From Brachionus manjavacas (Eukaryota; Rotifera; Eurotatoria; Ploima; Brachionidae), in the NCBI GenBank assembly GCA_019054805.1, contig JAHQIY010000008.1, positions 4,449,501-4,513,500 of the forward strand: a stretch of 64,000 nt of DNA, written 5' to 3'. Positions 30,286 to 41,477 of the stretch are shown here, piece after piece (positions within the stretch are counted from its first letter, which is position 1; every line of letters starts with the position of its first letter). The position numbers were made by a program, and so were the translations under genes. The notes below the pieces were generated by a model that saw only the letters and a program-made list of their open reading frames with translations, searched no databases and was not told where the DNA came from.

Positions 30286-30660
30286 TTTTCAACTGATATC
30301 TTCATTTTCCACTGTTCTAGTTGTTGGTGTATTTATTTTTTCTAGGTTTCCCTTTTTGTTGTAAATGAAAAATGTAACTAGATAATCTTCATTATTTATT
30401 TTGTTTCTTTTGGGAATATCATTAATATATATACAAAATAAAAGAGGACCAATTACTGAGCCTTGATGGAAAACTGCATTTGTTTGGTATTCTTCGCTCA
30501 AGTAGTTATTCACATTTATCTTAAATATCCTAGAGTCCAGAAAGGAAATAAAATACACTTAGATGATAAATGGCAATCAAAATTTCCCTTTTTGCTTTGG
30601 AATATGGTTTTATGTTTACCCCTTTTTCAGTATTTTTGTTTTTATATATATTATACGCGA
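30286..30660 (-). pseudogene. LINE reverse transcriptase fragment (CR1/Jockey-like)
   Basis: A minus-strand frame reads FISFLDSRIFKINVNNYLSE, then HQGSVIGPLLFCIYINDIP. This is the segment before the catalytic YADD motif of reverse transcriptases (QGSVLGPLLF...YINDI). The downstream catalytic part is lost and neighbouring frames decay quickly, so the fragment is dead. Confidence 0.8.
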
Positions 30661-31260
30661 ATTTCTAATGCGTTATTATTATTTCTTTATGATTAATTAA
30701 TTTTATTTATTATTTATTTATTTTTTTTAGACCAAAAATGTAAAAATCTTAGCAATTATTTTGGGTACATTGAATTTTTCAATAAAAATATATTATATAT
30801 TTAGTTTTCTGTTTAGTTCAAATGCAAGGAGAACAATAAAAATACCAAAAGACGGCTTAATAAACGATTGTTCTGTTATTTTACTGTTAATTTACCATTG
30901 GCAATACAGTTAGTATTGTGATGGCTCCAGTATCCTGCATCGTCCTTACACGTGAACTGTTCTTCAAACTCTAGCCTCTCCTTTTTTGCTTACGTTGAGC
31001 TGTTTGCTTAGATGTTTGAGATGTTAATTTTTATGATTCACTTTCGTCATCTAACAAATAGTTTTGTTGCCGTGTCACTATATTATATAGGCGTAGCTAG
31101 ACTCCGGTTATTAGTCCTTTCATATTCATGAGTGTCATGAATCTAGTTGCTAGTTTGTTGGTCTAACTCAACTGAGTGATTGCTGGCGCAAAGTTAAGAA
31201 ATATATAAATATAGTTTAATTTGAATAAATAGTGTTGATTTTGTGTTCTGAATAGATTTA
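30661..31260. other. Intergenic block with GC-richer core
   Basis: About 30,840-31,195 is noticeably less AT-rich and contains segments such as GTGATGGCTCCAGTATCCTG and TGAGTGATTGCTGGCGCAAA, but no ORF. Nothing matches elsewhere in the window. It could be a solo LTR, a noncoding RNA gene or a SINE cluster; I cannot decide. Confidence 0.3.
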
Positions 31261-31261
31261 T

Positions 31262-31314
31262 TTAATTATTTATTTATTTGTAAACTGTACCGAGCTTAAG
31301 CTCCTTCAGAATAA
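31262..31314 (-). mobile_element. Short retroelement 3' end, hairpin type B
   Basis: Minus-strand TTCTGAAGGAGCTTAAGCTC, then GGTACAGTTTACAAATAAAT and a TAAATAA tail. The stem GAGC/GCTC is intact. The same terminus occurs at 9.50, 23.08, 36.52 and 44.00 kb. Confidence 0.6.
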
Positions 31315-32154
31315 AATAGAAAAATTTTATATCTTTTATGTAACACTACTCCCAATACTATGTCAAAGAGATCCAGTCAACCCGGCAACAGTTTGGATCT
31401 GGATTTTCAGCCATTTGTTTAAGTTAAATTTTAATTTGATTTCTATTAATTTTAGTAAATTTTTGTTCATCGTTTAGATGAAACTAACTCTGCAATGTGA
31501 ATTTTGATATTGCAGAGTCTACCTTTTCATTTAACATAGTAAGTTAAATCCAAAAATGTTGCTCTACATTAATTCTATTAAGAAAAATAATTTATTTCAT
31601 AATTAAAACTTTATTTGATCGATTTGAACATCAAAAATTGACCACAAACTTCAAAATGCCCAAAACTGACCATCTTATTGTTAACTAAAATTTTTAATTT
31701 TTTACTAATAATCGAACAATTATTCTACTAATAATTAGATACTGACCAAAAAAATAAAATACTGACCCATTAAATTTTTCTTTTAATTCAATTCAAAATT
31801 GTAAATTAAAATTAAATAATTAGAATTAATTCTCTCAGGACCTGGCAAGATTTTTATTTGTGGAATACATTTTTTACCCTAAATTTATGGTCTTTTCTTA
31901 AGTAAAAATTATATTTTTTTTTATTTTTTAATTATTATTTATTTGTTTATAATCTTTTAATAATCAAAATAAAAATTTTGAAAATATTTTTTAATATTTA
32001 GATTAATATTTCCCATGAAAAATTGAAAAGTATGCTCACTTTGTATTATTATTATTAAAAGGTTATTAATAAATGAATAATAATTAAAAAATTTAAAAAA
32101 AAATTGAGTTAATGAAAAGATTAAAAGTATTATTTAAATGTATATACAGGTAAA
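31315..32154. other. AT-rich spacer
   Basis: No gene-like sequence. The first 200 bases include a slightly GC-richer piece (GTCAACCCGGCAACAGTTTG) that may belong to the body of the type B retroelement next to it. Confidence 0.35.
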
Positions 32155-33034
32155 TTTAGTATCTAATTTTGATTATATCTATTTTATTTTATTGGCACCT
32201 AATTTATTTAATCAATATCTAAACTAATTGATAAGTATCTAATTTAATACATTGAGTATCAAATCAACATATGTAATTTTGATAATTTAATCTATTAAAA
32301 TGATCGATTTTTTAAATAAATTTGTCACACTAAAACTAAAATTTTTGAAAAAACATTACAAAATATTAAAATGAGTGATTCAGAATCTTCTTCAACTTCA
32401 ATTCTTCGACCTGCCACACAAAATCAGCCAGGTTTGGATACTGACGACGAAATAGACAGCATCGAAGTCGATCAAAAACCTAAGCGGGGCAAATCAAAAG
32501 TTTACGATGAGTTTAAATACTTTTCCTGGATTAAATCTAAATATCGAAGCGAATGCAAAACGTGGACGACGTAAACAAGCTACAGCCGCTCTAGTTCCAA
32601 GAGTTTCGACTGGACCAATTAATCCATTAATGATTACTCAAGAAAATATCGAACTCATCGATTCATCAAGTTCAAATACCACGGTCAATCAATCCAACTA
32701 AGTCTCAACTTCACATGAAGAAGAATCGAATATACCTCCTGGCACTTCTAGAATTGTTATTATTCCATTGTCAAATGTGAATACTAATAAAAAACCAAGA
32801 GGAAGACCACCTAAAAATCGCAATGAAGTTAATGATCAAACCGTTGAGAATCCAAGCAAACGAAGAAAAATTTCGAAAAACAAATAAACAAATAAATTAA
32901 GCTCTTTAATAGAGCCGTTTAATTTTTTTCTCACATTTTTATTATTTTTTTTTTACTTGAGTGTGATATTTTATTTTTTATTTGATACAAATATTATTTT
33001 ATTAGATATAGATTAAAATAAATTAGATACTAAA
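32155..33034 (+). mobile_element. TIR element with AT-hook-bearing ORF remnants
   Basis: The ends are inverted copies (left TTTAGTATCTAATTTTGATT; right inverse at about 33,005-33,034). Inside, a frame from 32,371 encodes an acidic Ser-rich start (MSDSESSSTSILRPA) and a KPKRGKSKVYDEFKYF segment. After a shift in frame near 32,560, a second frame reads AKRGRRKQATAA, one stop at 32,700, and then the AT-hook KKPRGRPPKNR ending at about 32,887. It looks like a transposon retaining an accessory DNA-binding protein; no transposase core is visible. Confidence 0.55.
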
Positions 33035-33134
33035 ATAATTTGTAGCCAAAAAAATCTTGCCGTTTGTTTTTTGAAACTAATGAATCTATTGTAATATTTT
33101 TGGCCCATTAGTAATTAACGTATTTACACGAATT

Positions 33135-33150
33135 TACCGACATGTCGGTA
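33135..33150. repeat. Perfect 16-bp palindrome
   Basis: TACCGACATGTCGGTA is self-complementary, and a related GACATGTCGTTAAA lies at about 33,219-33,232. It is unusual for its GC content in this region and may be the end of a small transposon or a binding site. Confidence 0.6.
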
Positions 33151-33445
33151 TGTCGTTAAATAATCTTTTTAATGTTATAAGACCCTGTCGATAATTCTGA
33201 ATATCCAGGTATAATGACATGTCGTTAAAATCGAGCAATTACGTTTTATTTTTTTAAAATATTTATTTTAACACGAATAGGTATTTTAACAAAATTTATA
33301 TTGTAATATCTCTTGATTAGAATAAATTACAAAATTAATTAAATTATTTATAAAAAAAGTTTCTGTTTTTAAATTTGGAGTGTTGGTGTTGGATGAATGA
33401 AAAATGGATTTGTGCTTCTAAGGGTTCACTTTCCAAAAATATGTA

Positions 33446-33725
33446 TTAGGTCTTTGCATAGTCGTTGAAGCACTTACGGCCAAGTATGGTTTCTATTTCA
33501 TTACCTTTAAAAATAATATTGAATGATTAAACTTATAAGCTAATCTTAGTACACTTTGTAATTCTAATATCCTCTACTTTTATCACGTAAATGTTTGCTG
33601 CTACTACTCTCGCTACTGCTGTCCATATCATCATATTGAATGTTATCATTCAGTAGTTCTGGTTCAATATACTCTGTTTCACCAAAAGACTCATCAAATA
33701 TATTAGGATCAAAAATTAATCTCAT
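33446..33725 (-). CDS. Hypothetical small two-exon protein
   Basis: Possible 68-residue product from exons 33,725-33,578 and 33,504-33,446, with GT-AG borders and a conserved frame. The protein is acidic (EPELLNDNIQYDDMDSSSES) followed by SNEIETILGRKCF. Without the intron the frame ends at 33,564 after 53 residues. I do not recognise it. Its position among transposon debris makes a transposon fragment as likely as a gene. Confidence 0.25.
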
Positions 33726-34082
33726 TAAATTTCAAATTAAAATGTTTTTAGAATTATGAGTATTAAGTTCAAAATATATTATTCAGTTTTTTTAATTTCA
33801 AATTAATTCTTCTTCATTAAAAAACGCGAATTAGATTTCAAACACACAATTTAGGTTCACTACAAGGGAGTATTCATTATTTATATGGAAATTGATTTGA
33901 TACTTATCATTTTTAAGACTAAATACACTTTTGTATTTCAAGAATTTTTTTTTTATTTTTTATTTTACACACGTTAATATTGAAATAAAATCATCATTAA
34001 TGAATGAATTAAAAAAACACTTTTTTTAAAAGTATTTTAATTTATTTGAAACTACAGGATACAGGATAAACCTGTCGTAGTC

Positions 34083-34117
<35 letters not shown>

Positions 34118-34499
34118 TGTAAATTTTAGTTTTCTAATTCAAGTCTAATTAGTTATTGAAATCTTGGAACGAAAAAGCACAAAAATATGAAAAAATATCT
34201 ATTTTTATAATTAAACTGTCAAACTGCTGGATTCGCTTCTTTGACAGTATACCATAAAAATACAAAAATGAATCTTTAATTATTAATTAATTTTTTATAT
34301 TATTAATTATTATTATCTGGAATTATTTAGTCTGATTATGACAATCAAGTTGAAAAATAAGAAAAAAATTTTGAAAAAAATTTTATTAAATTTCTCAAAA
34401 ATTTTTTATTTTATATCTAAACATAAATTACCTTTACATTCTTTAAAAAAAAATTAATTAAAAAAAAAAAGAGAATTTACCTAATCAAAAAATGAGATA
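33726..34499. other. Spacer with an (ATT)n-tailed retroelement end
   Basis: At about 34,055-34,117 ACAGGATAAACCTGTCGTAG runs into a long pure ATT repeat, resembling the LINE 3' ends of this window. At 34,217-34,250 ACTGTCAAA and TTTGACAGT form a short stem. The remainder is AT-rich 3' flank of the phosphatase. Confidence 0.45.
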
Positions 34500-37400
34500 T
34501 CAAGCCTCAATAATATGGTCGGTGTCAAAATAAATTACTGTTATCGTGATATCATCACGTATATTGCGGGGCATATCAGCTCGCAAATAATTCGAAATTT
34601 GAATATGGTCGTTGCCCAATGCATAGCGGATAAGATGTGTCGCTGAATTGTGGTCAACCGGTTGATGAGAAATGGACACTCTTCTCTTTGTTAAATCCTC
34701 AAATACTTCCCTTAATTTCACAGATCTGTCTTCAGGTATGACATATGGATCGTAGCTTTGTTGCCCATTTAGATGATTGCCAACAAGTTGAACGACTTTT
34801 TCAGGACTCAACAAATCCCAAAGTCCGTCAGTCGCTAAAATTAGAAATTTATCCCTGTAGTTTAGCTTCTTGTGAATTATCTCGGGTAATGCGGTAACAT
34901 AGGGCGGTGACAAGTAATATGAAGGAATTACGCCATGGCCGTAAACCGGCACAGCATATTCCTTTAGATCCTTTTGTGACCATTTGAAGCGAACATCGCC
35001 AAATGCTCGAAGCGGCAGCAGCATCTCTAACAAGCGGCCATCTCTTATCAGAGTCGTGTGTTCATTGGGATGTTCGCTAAATAATCTTTTCATTTCGTTC
35101 AAATTTTCGGAATTGTGCTCAAAGGACATTTGATAAGGCACATATGTTCCATCGTCAAATTCTTGGCCAAGCACAGCTCGTGCATCGCCTAAATTAGCAA
35201 CAAACAGGTCCATGTCCTTTAACATCGCAACACATGCACAACTTCCACTCATAGCTACATCCAAAGTCTCTTTGTCTAAACCTTTGGAGCTAGCTGGATT
35301 TGGCAATGCTTCTACTATCAAATCATGGTCTAGTTTTAGAAACGAATCTATCAGTATTTTTTCCATGTTATACTCGATTTCGTTTCCAATGCTTTCTTCC
35401 ATAATCTTTTCCTTCAAAAGTTCCTCAGCGTACAAGATGAGTGATTGTCTATGCAACTCTTTTAGTTTAGGCGAACGCATGTCATTGTAAGTTGCTTGGT
35501 ATGCGTACCATAGTGGAAAATTGGGCTTTTTTGGATCAATTGATTTGTACTTTAACTTGTCTGCCAGTTGTGTTGTGCTCAATAGATTAAGAGCTATGTA
35601 ATCAAAAAGTCGTTGAGAAATAGTGTCAGAACATTGGTAGCCTTAAATTAGCAAAAAATTAGCTGTCAAAATTTTGAATTATTTCTGTGCCTTTGTAAAA
35701 TTTTAACTCATTGACAAAAGCTATTGTTACACTAGAAGCCAATGGCGTTCATTGGGAAGTAAAAGGTATGCAAAAAAACTATTTGAATCCTTTTAATAAT
35801 ATTTTTTTTGTTGCTAATTGATAATCAACTTTTTTAAAATCAATCAAGAAATGATACAACTCTTGGCCAAACGAATTTAAAAAATGAAAAATTATTTATT
35901 GAATTGAAAAAAAAAGATAAATTTTTTTTTTTAAATTTAGGACTATTGTAAATCAACAACTCTCAATTTCACTTTTTTTAAATATTTTCTTTAGTTTTTT
36001 CAATTTCACGTAAAATTACGTAAATTTACGTAAAATTGGCAAAAATTAAAAGGCCAAATTTGAAAAAAGTAGTTTCTATTTATTTGTTTAAATTTTTACC
36101 AAAAGTTACTTTTTTAACTATTTTCTACTAATTTTTACGTAAATTTATGTAAAAAAGTTAAAAATTGTTGAAAAAAGAATTTTTTTAAAAAAAGATTATT
36201 TTAAATTTAAATCAAACTTTAATCAATTGATTTATTTGGCTTTATTGACTTATTTTAGGATTGAGCTCATAAGACATCAGATTGTTTTTTTTGCCTAAAT
36301 TTCATTAATTAGACGATTTTGGCGGTGTTTAGGAGGTTACAATAATGGTGCGACATACGGTAAAATCGAAAAAAACAGTAGTTAAGCACTTAAAAATATC
36401 GAATTCTTTAGATATTTTTAAGTATCTAAAGAATTCGATATTTTTTCAGGTTCTAAAAGGATGTGGCCTTTTTTTAGCCAACAAAAACCGCCACTCCCTT
36501 TTTTTTTGTAAATTTAATTAGCATGTAGAGAATTTTATGCTCTTTCAGAATACATATACTTTTTTAGTATATTTAAGTTTTATCTTTGAGATTTTGAGTC
36601 TTAAAGAACAACAACTTTTTAAAGGGTTTGCTATTTTTGGAACCCTGGGTGTAAAAAAATTTTTCTAACCCCTTATTCCCCCCCAAAAAAAAATTTTTTT
36701 CATAGGGTTTTCGAGAGCGTAGATTACGAATTTTGAGTTAAAAATAAAGAATTCAGATAGCACTAAAGTTTTGAATTTCGTGAACTTTACCAGAAATCCT
36801 CATGTCAAATCGGCACTGTATCTAAAAATAAAATACTTCTTTCTTTCTGTCAAATCTATTCATTGCTATTTTTTATCATTCTATTATTGAAAGACTTTTG
36901 TTTTTAATAAATTATTCGATTTTTAGATGACAAAAATCTACAATATTTTTTTTGTTTATTTTCTCGAAACTTTTTTGCCACTATCAAATTGTAAAATATG
37001 TCATTTTATGCAAAGACAAAATCTGAACCAAAAAAATAAATTTTAACTATTTTTCTCAATCATTCTAAGAAATGAAAAGGCACTAAAACTTTTAAAAATT
37101 TTAAAGGCAGAAATAGATGAGATTTTAAAAAACTAAATACTGCTTCTGGTCTTGACTAAGCGTTTCTGCGTAGCAATTAATACTGATATTTTTTTAAATC
37201 TTAGCAATAGATCATCAGCGCCATAAAAAGTTTACATAAAAAGTGGTAGTGGTGTCTACTTAAAAAAGAGGATTAGATGGACCTTCTACTGGTTCTAAAA
37301 ATTGAGGGTCAGTTTTTCAAATAGGACTTGGAATATTTTTGGGAAAAAAATAGCCAAAATTTTCCAATATTTAACTTATCATTGACATAAGTTGATACAA

Positions 37401-37827
37401 TTTTTTTTAAATATCTTTTTACCTGAGGAATTTACCTAAAAATTCAATTAAAATGCCAGGTGCTTCAAGTGTTGTTAGAGTGTCTAGAGTGTTTTTTACC
37501 TCCATGACCATCGAATACTCCGAATAAATAGGTGTCTGAGTATAGGAATTTTGCCGAAGTTTGTCTGTCTTCAATGGGACTGTTGGCCCCCAAATAATTG
37601 ACATCGTAGTATTTAATCGAGCATTTAGACTGAATGTCCACTGTTGATTCGTTTGTGCGCAGTATTTTTGTCGCCTCGGCGGGGCTCAAGAGCAGATTGG
37701 AAGTTGAGCGATCACCCAAGTTCAGGTAGCGCATATTGCGTTTGGTAACACTTTTTTGATAATGATTTAGGCCATTTTTGGAGCAATTGGACACAATTTC
37801 TTTTAAATTTTTAGACAAAAATTTCAT
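34500..37827 (-). CDS. PDP1: Pyruvate dehydrogenase phosphatase catalytic subunit (PP2C family)
   Basis: Exons 37,827-37,500 and 35,641-34,500 join at DGHGG to give 489 residues. PDP removes phosphate from the E1 subunit of the mitochondrial pyruvate dehydrogenase complex and so activates it. The N-terminus is basic and free of acids for its first 8 residues, as in a matrix-targeting presequence. PP2C metal and catalytic motifs are in order: EDRQ, GVFDGHGG, GSCACVAMLKDMDLFVANLG, ILATDGLWD and RDDITITVIYF. AFGDVRFKWS and SYYLSPPYVTALPEI are characteristic of PDP rather than other PP2Cs. The stop is TGA, which confirms TGA as a stop in this genome. The 1.86 kb intron holds a palindromic element and a strong hairpin. 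Confidence 0.92.
35990..36180. repeat. ACGTAAA-rich inverted repeat in the PDP intron
   Basis: ACGTAAAATTACGTAAATTT on the left faces TTTTTACGTAAATTTATG on the right at about 36,135-36,155. It resembles the ends of the elements at 17.3 and 26.3 kb and is probably a short decayed MITE. Confidence 0.5.
36392..36446. repeat. Perfect long hairpin in the PDP intron
   Basis: Two arms of about 23 bases, AAATATCGAATTCTTTAGAT and its exact reverse complement, are separated by an 8-base loop (TTTTTAAG). It lies within the intron between the PDP exons. Such an exact hairpin is rarely neutral in old sequence, so it is either a young insertion or under constraint. Confidence 0.85.
36512..36553 (-). mobile_element. 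Short retroelement 3' end, hairpin type B (decayed)
   Basis: Minus-strand TTCTGAAAGAGCATAAAATT resembles the type B terminus, with a weakened stem. It lies in the PDP intron. Confidence 0.35.
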
Positions 37828-38086
37828 GTCAGATTTTAAGATAAAAAAAATGTTTATCGAATAACTTTATATACTTTTAATTTATTTTAAAATGCAACTT
37901 GTGAATCAAGAAAAAAATAAAGCTGAAATTTATCACGTGATAGTTGGTTAGTGCGTCTAAAATTGACTGCTGTGCCAAAGTGCAGGCTGTGAAGTACTGA
38001 TGAAATTTAAAATAAAAAAATAAACAAAAGAATAGATTTTATTATAAATTTAAAAAAAATCCTCTATCAGCTTAAAAAAGTATTTT
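37828..38086. other. Spacer between PDP1 and CYB5
   Basis: Both neighbours are on the minus strand, so this 259-base gap holds the PDP promoter and the CYB5 3' UTR. No other feature. Confidence 0.35.
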
Positions 38087-38643
38087 CTAAGCACGATTAA
38101 CAAAAAATTGATAAGCTATGCCCACTGCTGCCAATAACAAAGCTGGAACGACCAGAAAAGAAAAATTGAGCCCCTCGCTTGGATTCTTGGTTCGATCCTT
38201 GAAAAAAAAATTTTTGTTTTTCAAAATTTTTTCCTGACTTTAAAAACATACGAAATCTGACGTGACTTTTTTCTGCTCTTTTTTGTCGGCTAAAACTCCG
38301 ATTTGATATTTCTTCATCATATCTCTAGCGTCCATTGAGTGACCCACGTCTTCAAATGATTCAGTTGCATCCTTGAATCCCTTGTCTTTTATTTGATATT
38401 CTTTCAGAGCTTCTTCGCCTCCGGGATGCTTAAGTGAAAAGAAAAAAGAATTTTAATTAAAAATGTAAAGAAATTACTGAAAGATTTTTAATTTTTATTT
38501 ACTTCGTCCAAAAATTCTGTTACGTCATAGACGTTTTCATGAATAGATAAATAATATCGGTCCGGGTTCTGAGCAGTCAACTCGAAAAGTGCCTCTTGTG
38601 AATAGATCTTTGAATTGGCATTGGCTTCTGTTGAGCTTGACAT
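38087..38643 (-). CDS. CYB5: Cytochrome b5, tail-anchored
   Basis: Electron carrier of the ER or outer mitochondrial membrane, serving desaturases and P450s. Exons 38,643-38,503, 38,428-38,252 and 38,197-38,087, all phase 0, encode 142 residues. The heme domain shows [24 protein letters not shown] with ligand His48 and [20 protein letters not shown] with ligand His77. A C-terminal hydrophobic anchor ([20 protein letters not shown]) ends in a short basic tail. The loop between the two ligands is about five residues longer than in vertebrate b5 ([12 protein letters not shown]), which makes the spacing 29 instead of the usual 24. A fragment of exon 2 is duplicated at 40.54 kb. Confidence 0.94.
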
Positions 38644-39350
38644 TTTTCAAAAATGGTCTAAGACAACTAATTTAGTATGACAAAAATTAAAAATAAAATT
38701 ATAAAAAGTAGTTTAATGTTAAGAAATGATGCTGTCAATTAGTAAATTGCTAAAGTATTAATTTTTTTAAGCTTTTTTTCTCGTTCATTTTAAAAATTCA
38801 ATGTCGCTATGAAACATTTCAAAATAAAATTCATTAATATTTTATTCATAATTTAAAAATTTATGCATTTTTGCAAAAAAAGGCTAAAGGTAGATCAAAC
38901 AAAATTTTAGTCTCAATTTAAATATCAAGTTTAAATGTCTTTTTTAGAATAAATGACTCCTTTTTTGGAATTTTATTTTATTTATTTTTTCTAAATTTTT
39001 CAAAAAGACAAATTAATCATTTATCATTCTAGAAATCTTATGAATAAATAAGTTTTTCAAAATTTACAAAATTTAATCTCAAATTTAAAATTTAAGTTTT
39101 ACCTGAAAAAAAATAATTTCAAAAAATCAAAAATTTTTAACTCATGTAAAAGTTTTATCAGGAAAAATAAAAAAATAAAGGCAAATTTGAAATAGCTAAA
39201 AAATATATAAATGTATATTTAAGCAAAGTTAAAAACAAAATATTTTTAAACGAATAAATAAAATAATATGGCTACATGATTTGAAAAAATTTAATTGATA
39301 TTCCTGAATAAAGTCTGATTTTTTTCGAAAATTTTGTATAGATTCATATT
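38644..39350. other. AT-rich 5' flank of CYB5
   Basis: Contains the presumed promoter; otherwise A/T runs only. Confidence 0.35.
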
Positions 39351-39354
39351 TTTA

Positions 39355-39718
39355 TATTTAAAGTCAAGTCAGGACTTTGACTTTAAAATTAATTTTTTTG
39401 AAGTCAAGTCAGGACTTTGACTTTTAATTTTATTTTTTTCAAATCAAGTTAAAATTAAAATTTACATATAAAAATATTTATTTTAAATAAAGTTTAGTAC
39501 TCGAATTTCAATGTTTTCAAATTACATTTTATCATTGTTAATTTTTCCAAGTTATTTGGTGTTAATCTTGAATTTTATTGTTAATAAAATTATTTTAGAC
39601 TCAAGTCAAAGTCAGACTTTGACTTTAAAATTATTTTAGACTCAAGTCAAAGTCAGACTTTGACTTTGACTTTTAACGATTCTGACTTAAAAGTTTGACT
39701 TTTGACCAACTCTGATTT
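39355..39718. mobile_element. AAGTC-rich element with internal duplications
   Basis: Two copies of AAGTCAAGTCAGGACTTTGA lie at 39,360-39,425. Two copies of GACTCAAGTCAAAGTCAGAC lie at 39,598-39,665, each unit being itself an imperfect palindrome. The right border, TTTTGACCAACTCTG, is the inverse of a CAGAGTTGG-type end that recurs at 53,889. This is probably a MITE of the same family as 6.19-6.55 kb. Confidence 0.6.
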
Positions 39719-40535
39719 TTATTTTAAAAATAAAAAAAAGGGAATTTTGTCAATCATATAAATTTTCATAAATACAATGTAATAAAAATTTTAAATTATT
39801 TTAAAATTGGAGTTATCGAATAATAATTGATATAAACGCAAATATTTTTATTTTTTCAATTGAAAATTTTCTTATTATTTCTAAAAATGAAAGACAAGTA
39901 AAATCGTTTTTAATTTAAAAATAAATTAATTTTTTTCTTGAAAAATATTTTTTTTATTGAGAACATTTTCAGTTTGAACTGTTCCAAAATAAAAACTTTT
40001 AAACGTTAAAATTATTTCAATAAATACAGGAAAATGACTTTTTGATACCGCTATTTTTAAATAAAAAATCCGTTATTTAGTTAACGCTATTAATAAGATT
40101 TACTCTAATTTAATAAGTTGTCATTATTTTTATAAATATTAATTTAAATTAAATGAAACTTCATATAAATGAAAATTTAAGAAAACAAAAAAATAAAAAA
40201 ATTAAAAATGTTAACAGGTGTGTGTGTGAGATTGAGTGACATTCACTCAACTCATTTTGTATGATAAATTAAAAAAAAAAACAAAAAAATTTGTTATAGT
40301 GAAAACTATAAAATAAAAGAATATTTAGAAAATGTATTTCAAATAAAATCTTTTTGCTTGAATTCTCAAATGTAATCTTAGAATAGTTGGCTAGGTCCTT
40401 GAAATTTTAATATTTAAATTAATAAACGCTCATGGTTCAATCCCGTTTAAATACTGATTTTTCTAAAAATTAATGGAAGCATTTTAATATTAATTAATTA
40501 ATAATTAAAATTTAAAATTAAAGTTTTTTATCTGT
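39719..40535. other. AT-rich spacer
   Basis: No supported feature. A short GTGTGTGTGAG run is present near 40,218-40,230. Confidence 0.35.
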
Positions 40536-40536
40536 A

Positions 40537-40588
40537 TATGATATTTCTTTATCATTTCTCTAGTGTTCATTGAGTGACCCGCGTTGAA
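40537..40588 (-). pseudogene. Cytochrome b5 exon 2 fragment
   Basis: The minus-strand frame reads NAGHSMNTREMIKKYHI, closely matching [16 protein letters not shown] of CYB5 2.2 kb away and in the same orientation. About 50 bases survive, including the second heme-ligand His. It is a relic of a partial tandem duplication. Confidence 0.75.
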
Positions 40589-41477
40589 AAAAAAATAAGG
40601 TTAAAAAAATTAATGCAATAGAAATAAATCAAAAATTGTTAATCAAAAAAAACAAATTTAAAATAAATTAAAAAACTTTGAAAACCATGCGTTTTTTAAA
40701 TCTTTTAACACTCGGGAACATTTTCTTCTTCTTCTATCAGGAACAGATTTTTAAAAAATGATCTTTTTCTCGTTAGGTACCTTCCTCTTAAGAAATAGTT
40801 ATTAAGTTTAATAATAAAATCAATCAAATCAATAATTCTTTTCCAATATTCTACAGTTAAAATGTAAAAATTTTATATGTCTAAATAGATTAATTTTTAC
40901 TTTATTTCCCATTTCAAAATTGAAAATCAATAAAAATTAAATTTGCATTATTATCTTAATAAATATGAGTTTATTATTTTTATTGTTAAAGTTAGCTGTC
41001 TAGTATGTATATGCATACTTTCTTATTTTTAAGGAAATTATTTTTAAGAGAATTAATTATAAACTTAGGTATATATATATACTAAATATTAACTCTAAAT
41101 TAATAAGTATACGAATTAATTTATACAAATAAATTTCTATTAAAAAATATTTTTATAATTCGAGGGTAAAATCTGTGGTATCGATTACTTGCCTACAATT
41201 TTTGATACTCTTTGATAATTTTTGATACTTTTTGATAATCTTTAATACTTATTTTCAGATTAAATTGATTGTATAGAATATCAATTTATTTTTAAATCGA
41301 GTTCAAAATTTTTAATTATTTAAAAAATCGGACATTTATTAAAAGCATTATTATCATATAAATTCTTGGTTGCCATGGAAACCATTTTTTTTATTAAAAC
41401 TTCACTTAAATTTTTTTCAATTTTCTTACTGAAGAGAAATATTCACCAAATAAAATTGACCTGAAATTCTGACGAAA
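40589..41477. other. Spacer upstream of RPGRIP1L
   Basis: AT-rich; contains the putative RPGRIP1L promoter. A TTTTTGATACT motif is repeated three times at about 41,198-41,245. Confidence 0.35.

Noticed and set aside
34080-34117. ATT microsatellite as an independent feature
   Set aside because: Best explained as the tail of a retroelement 3' end, like the other TTA tails in the window.
40425-40460. tRNA T-loop-like GGTTCAATCCC
   Set aside because: No matching acceptor, D or anticodon stems could be built around it.
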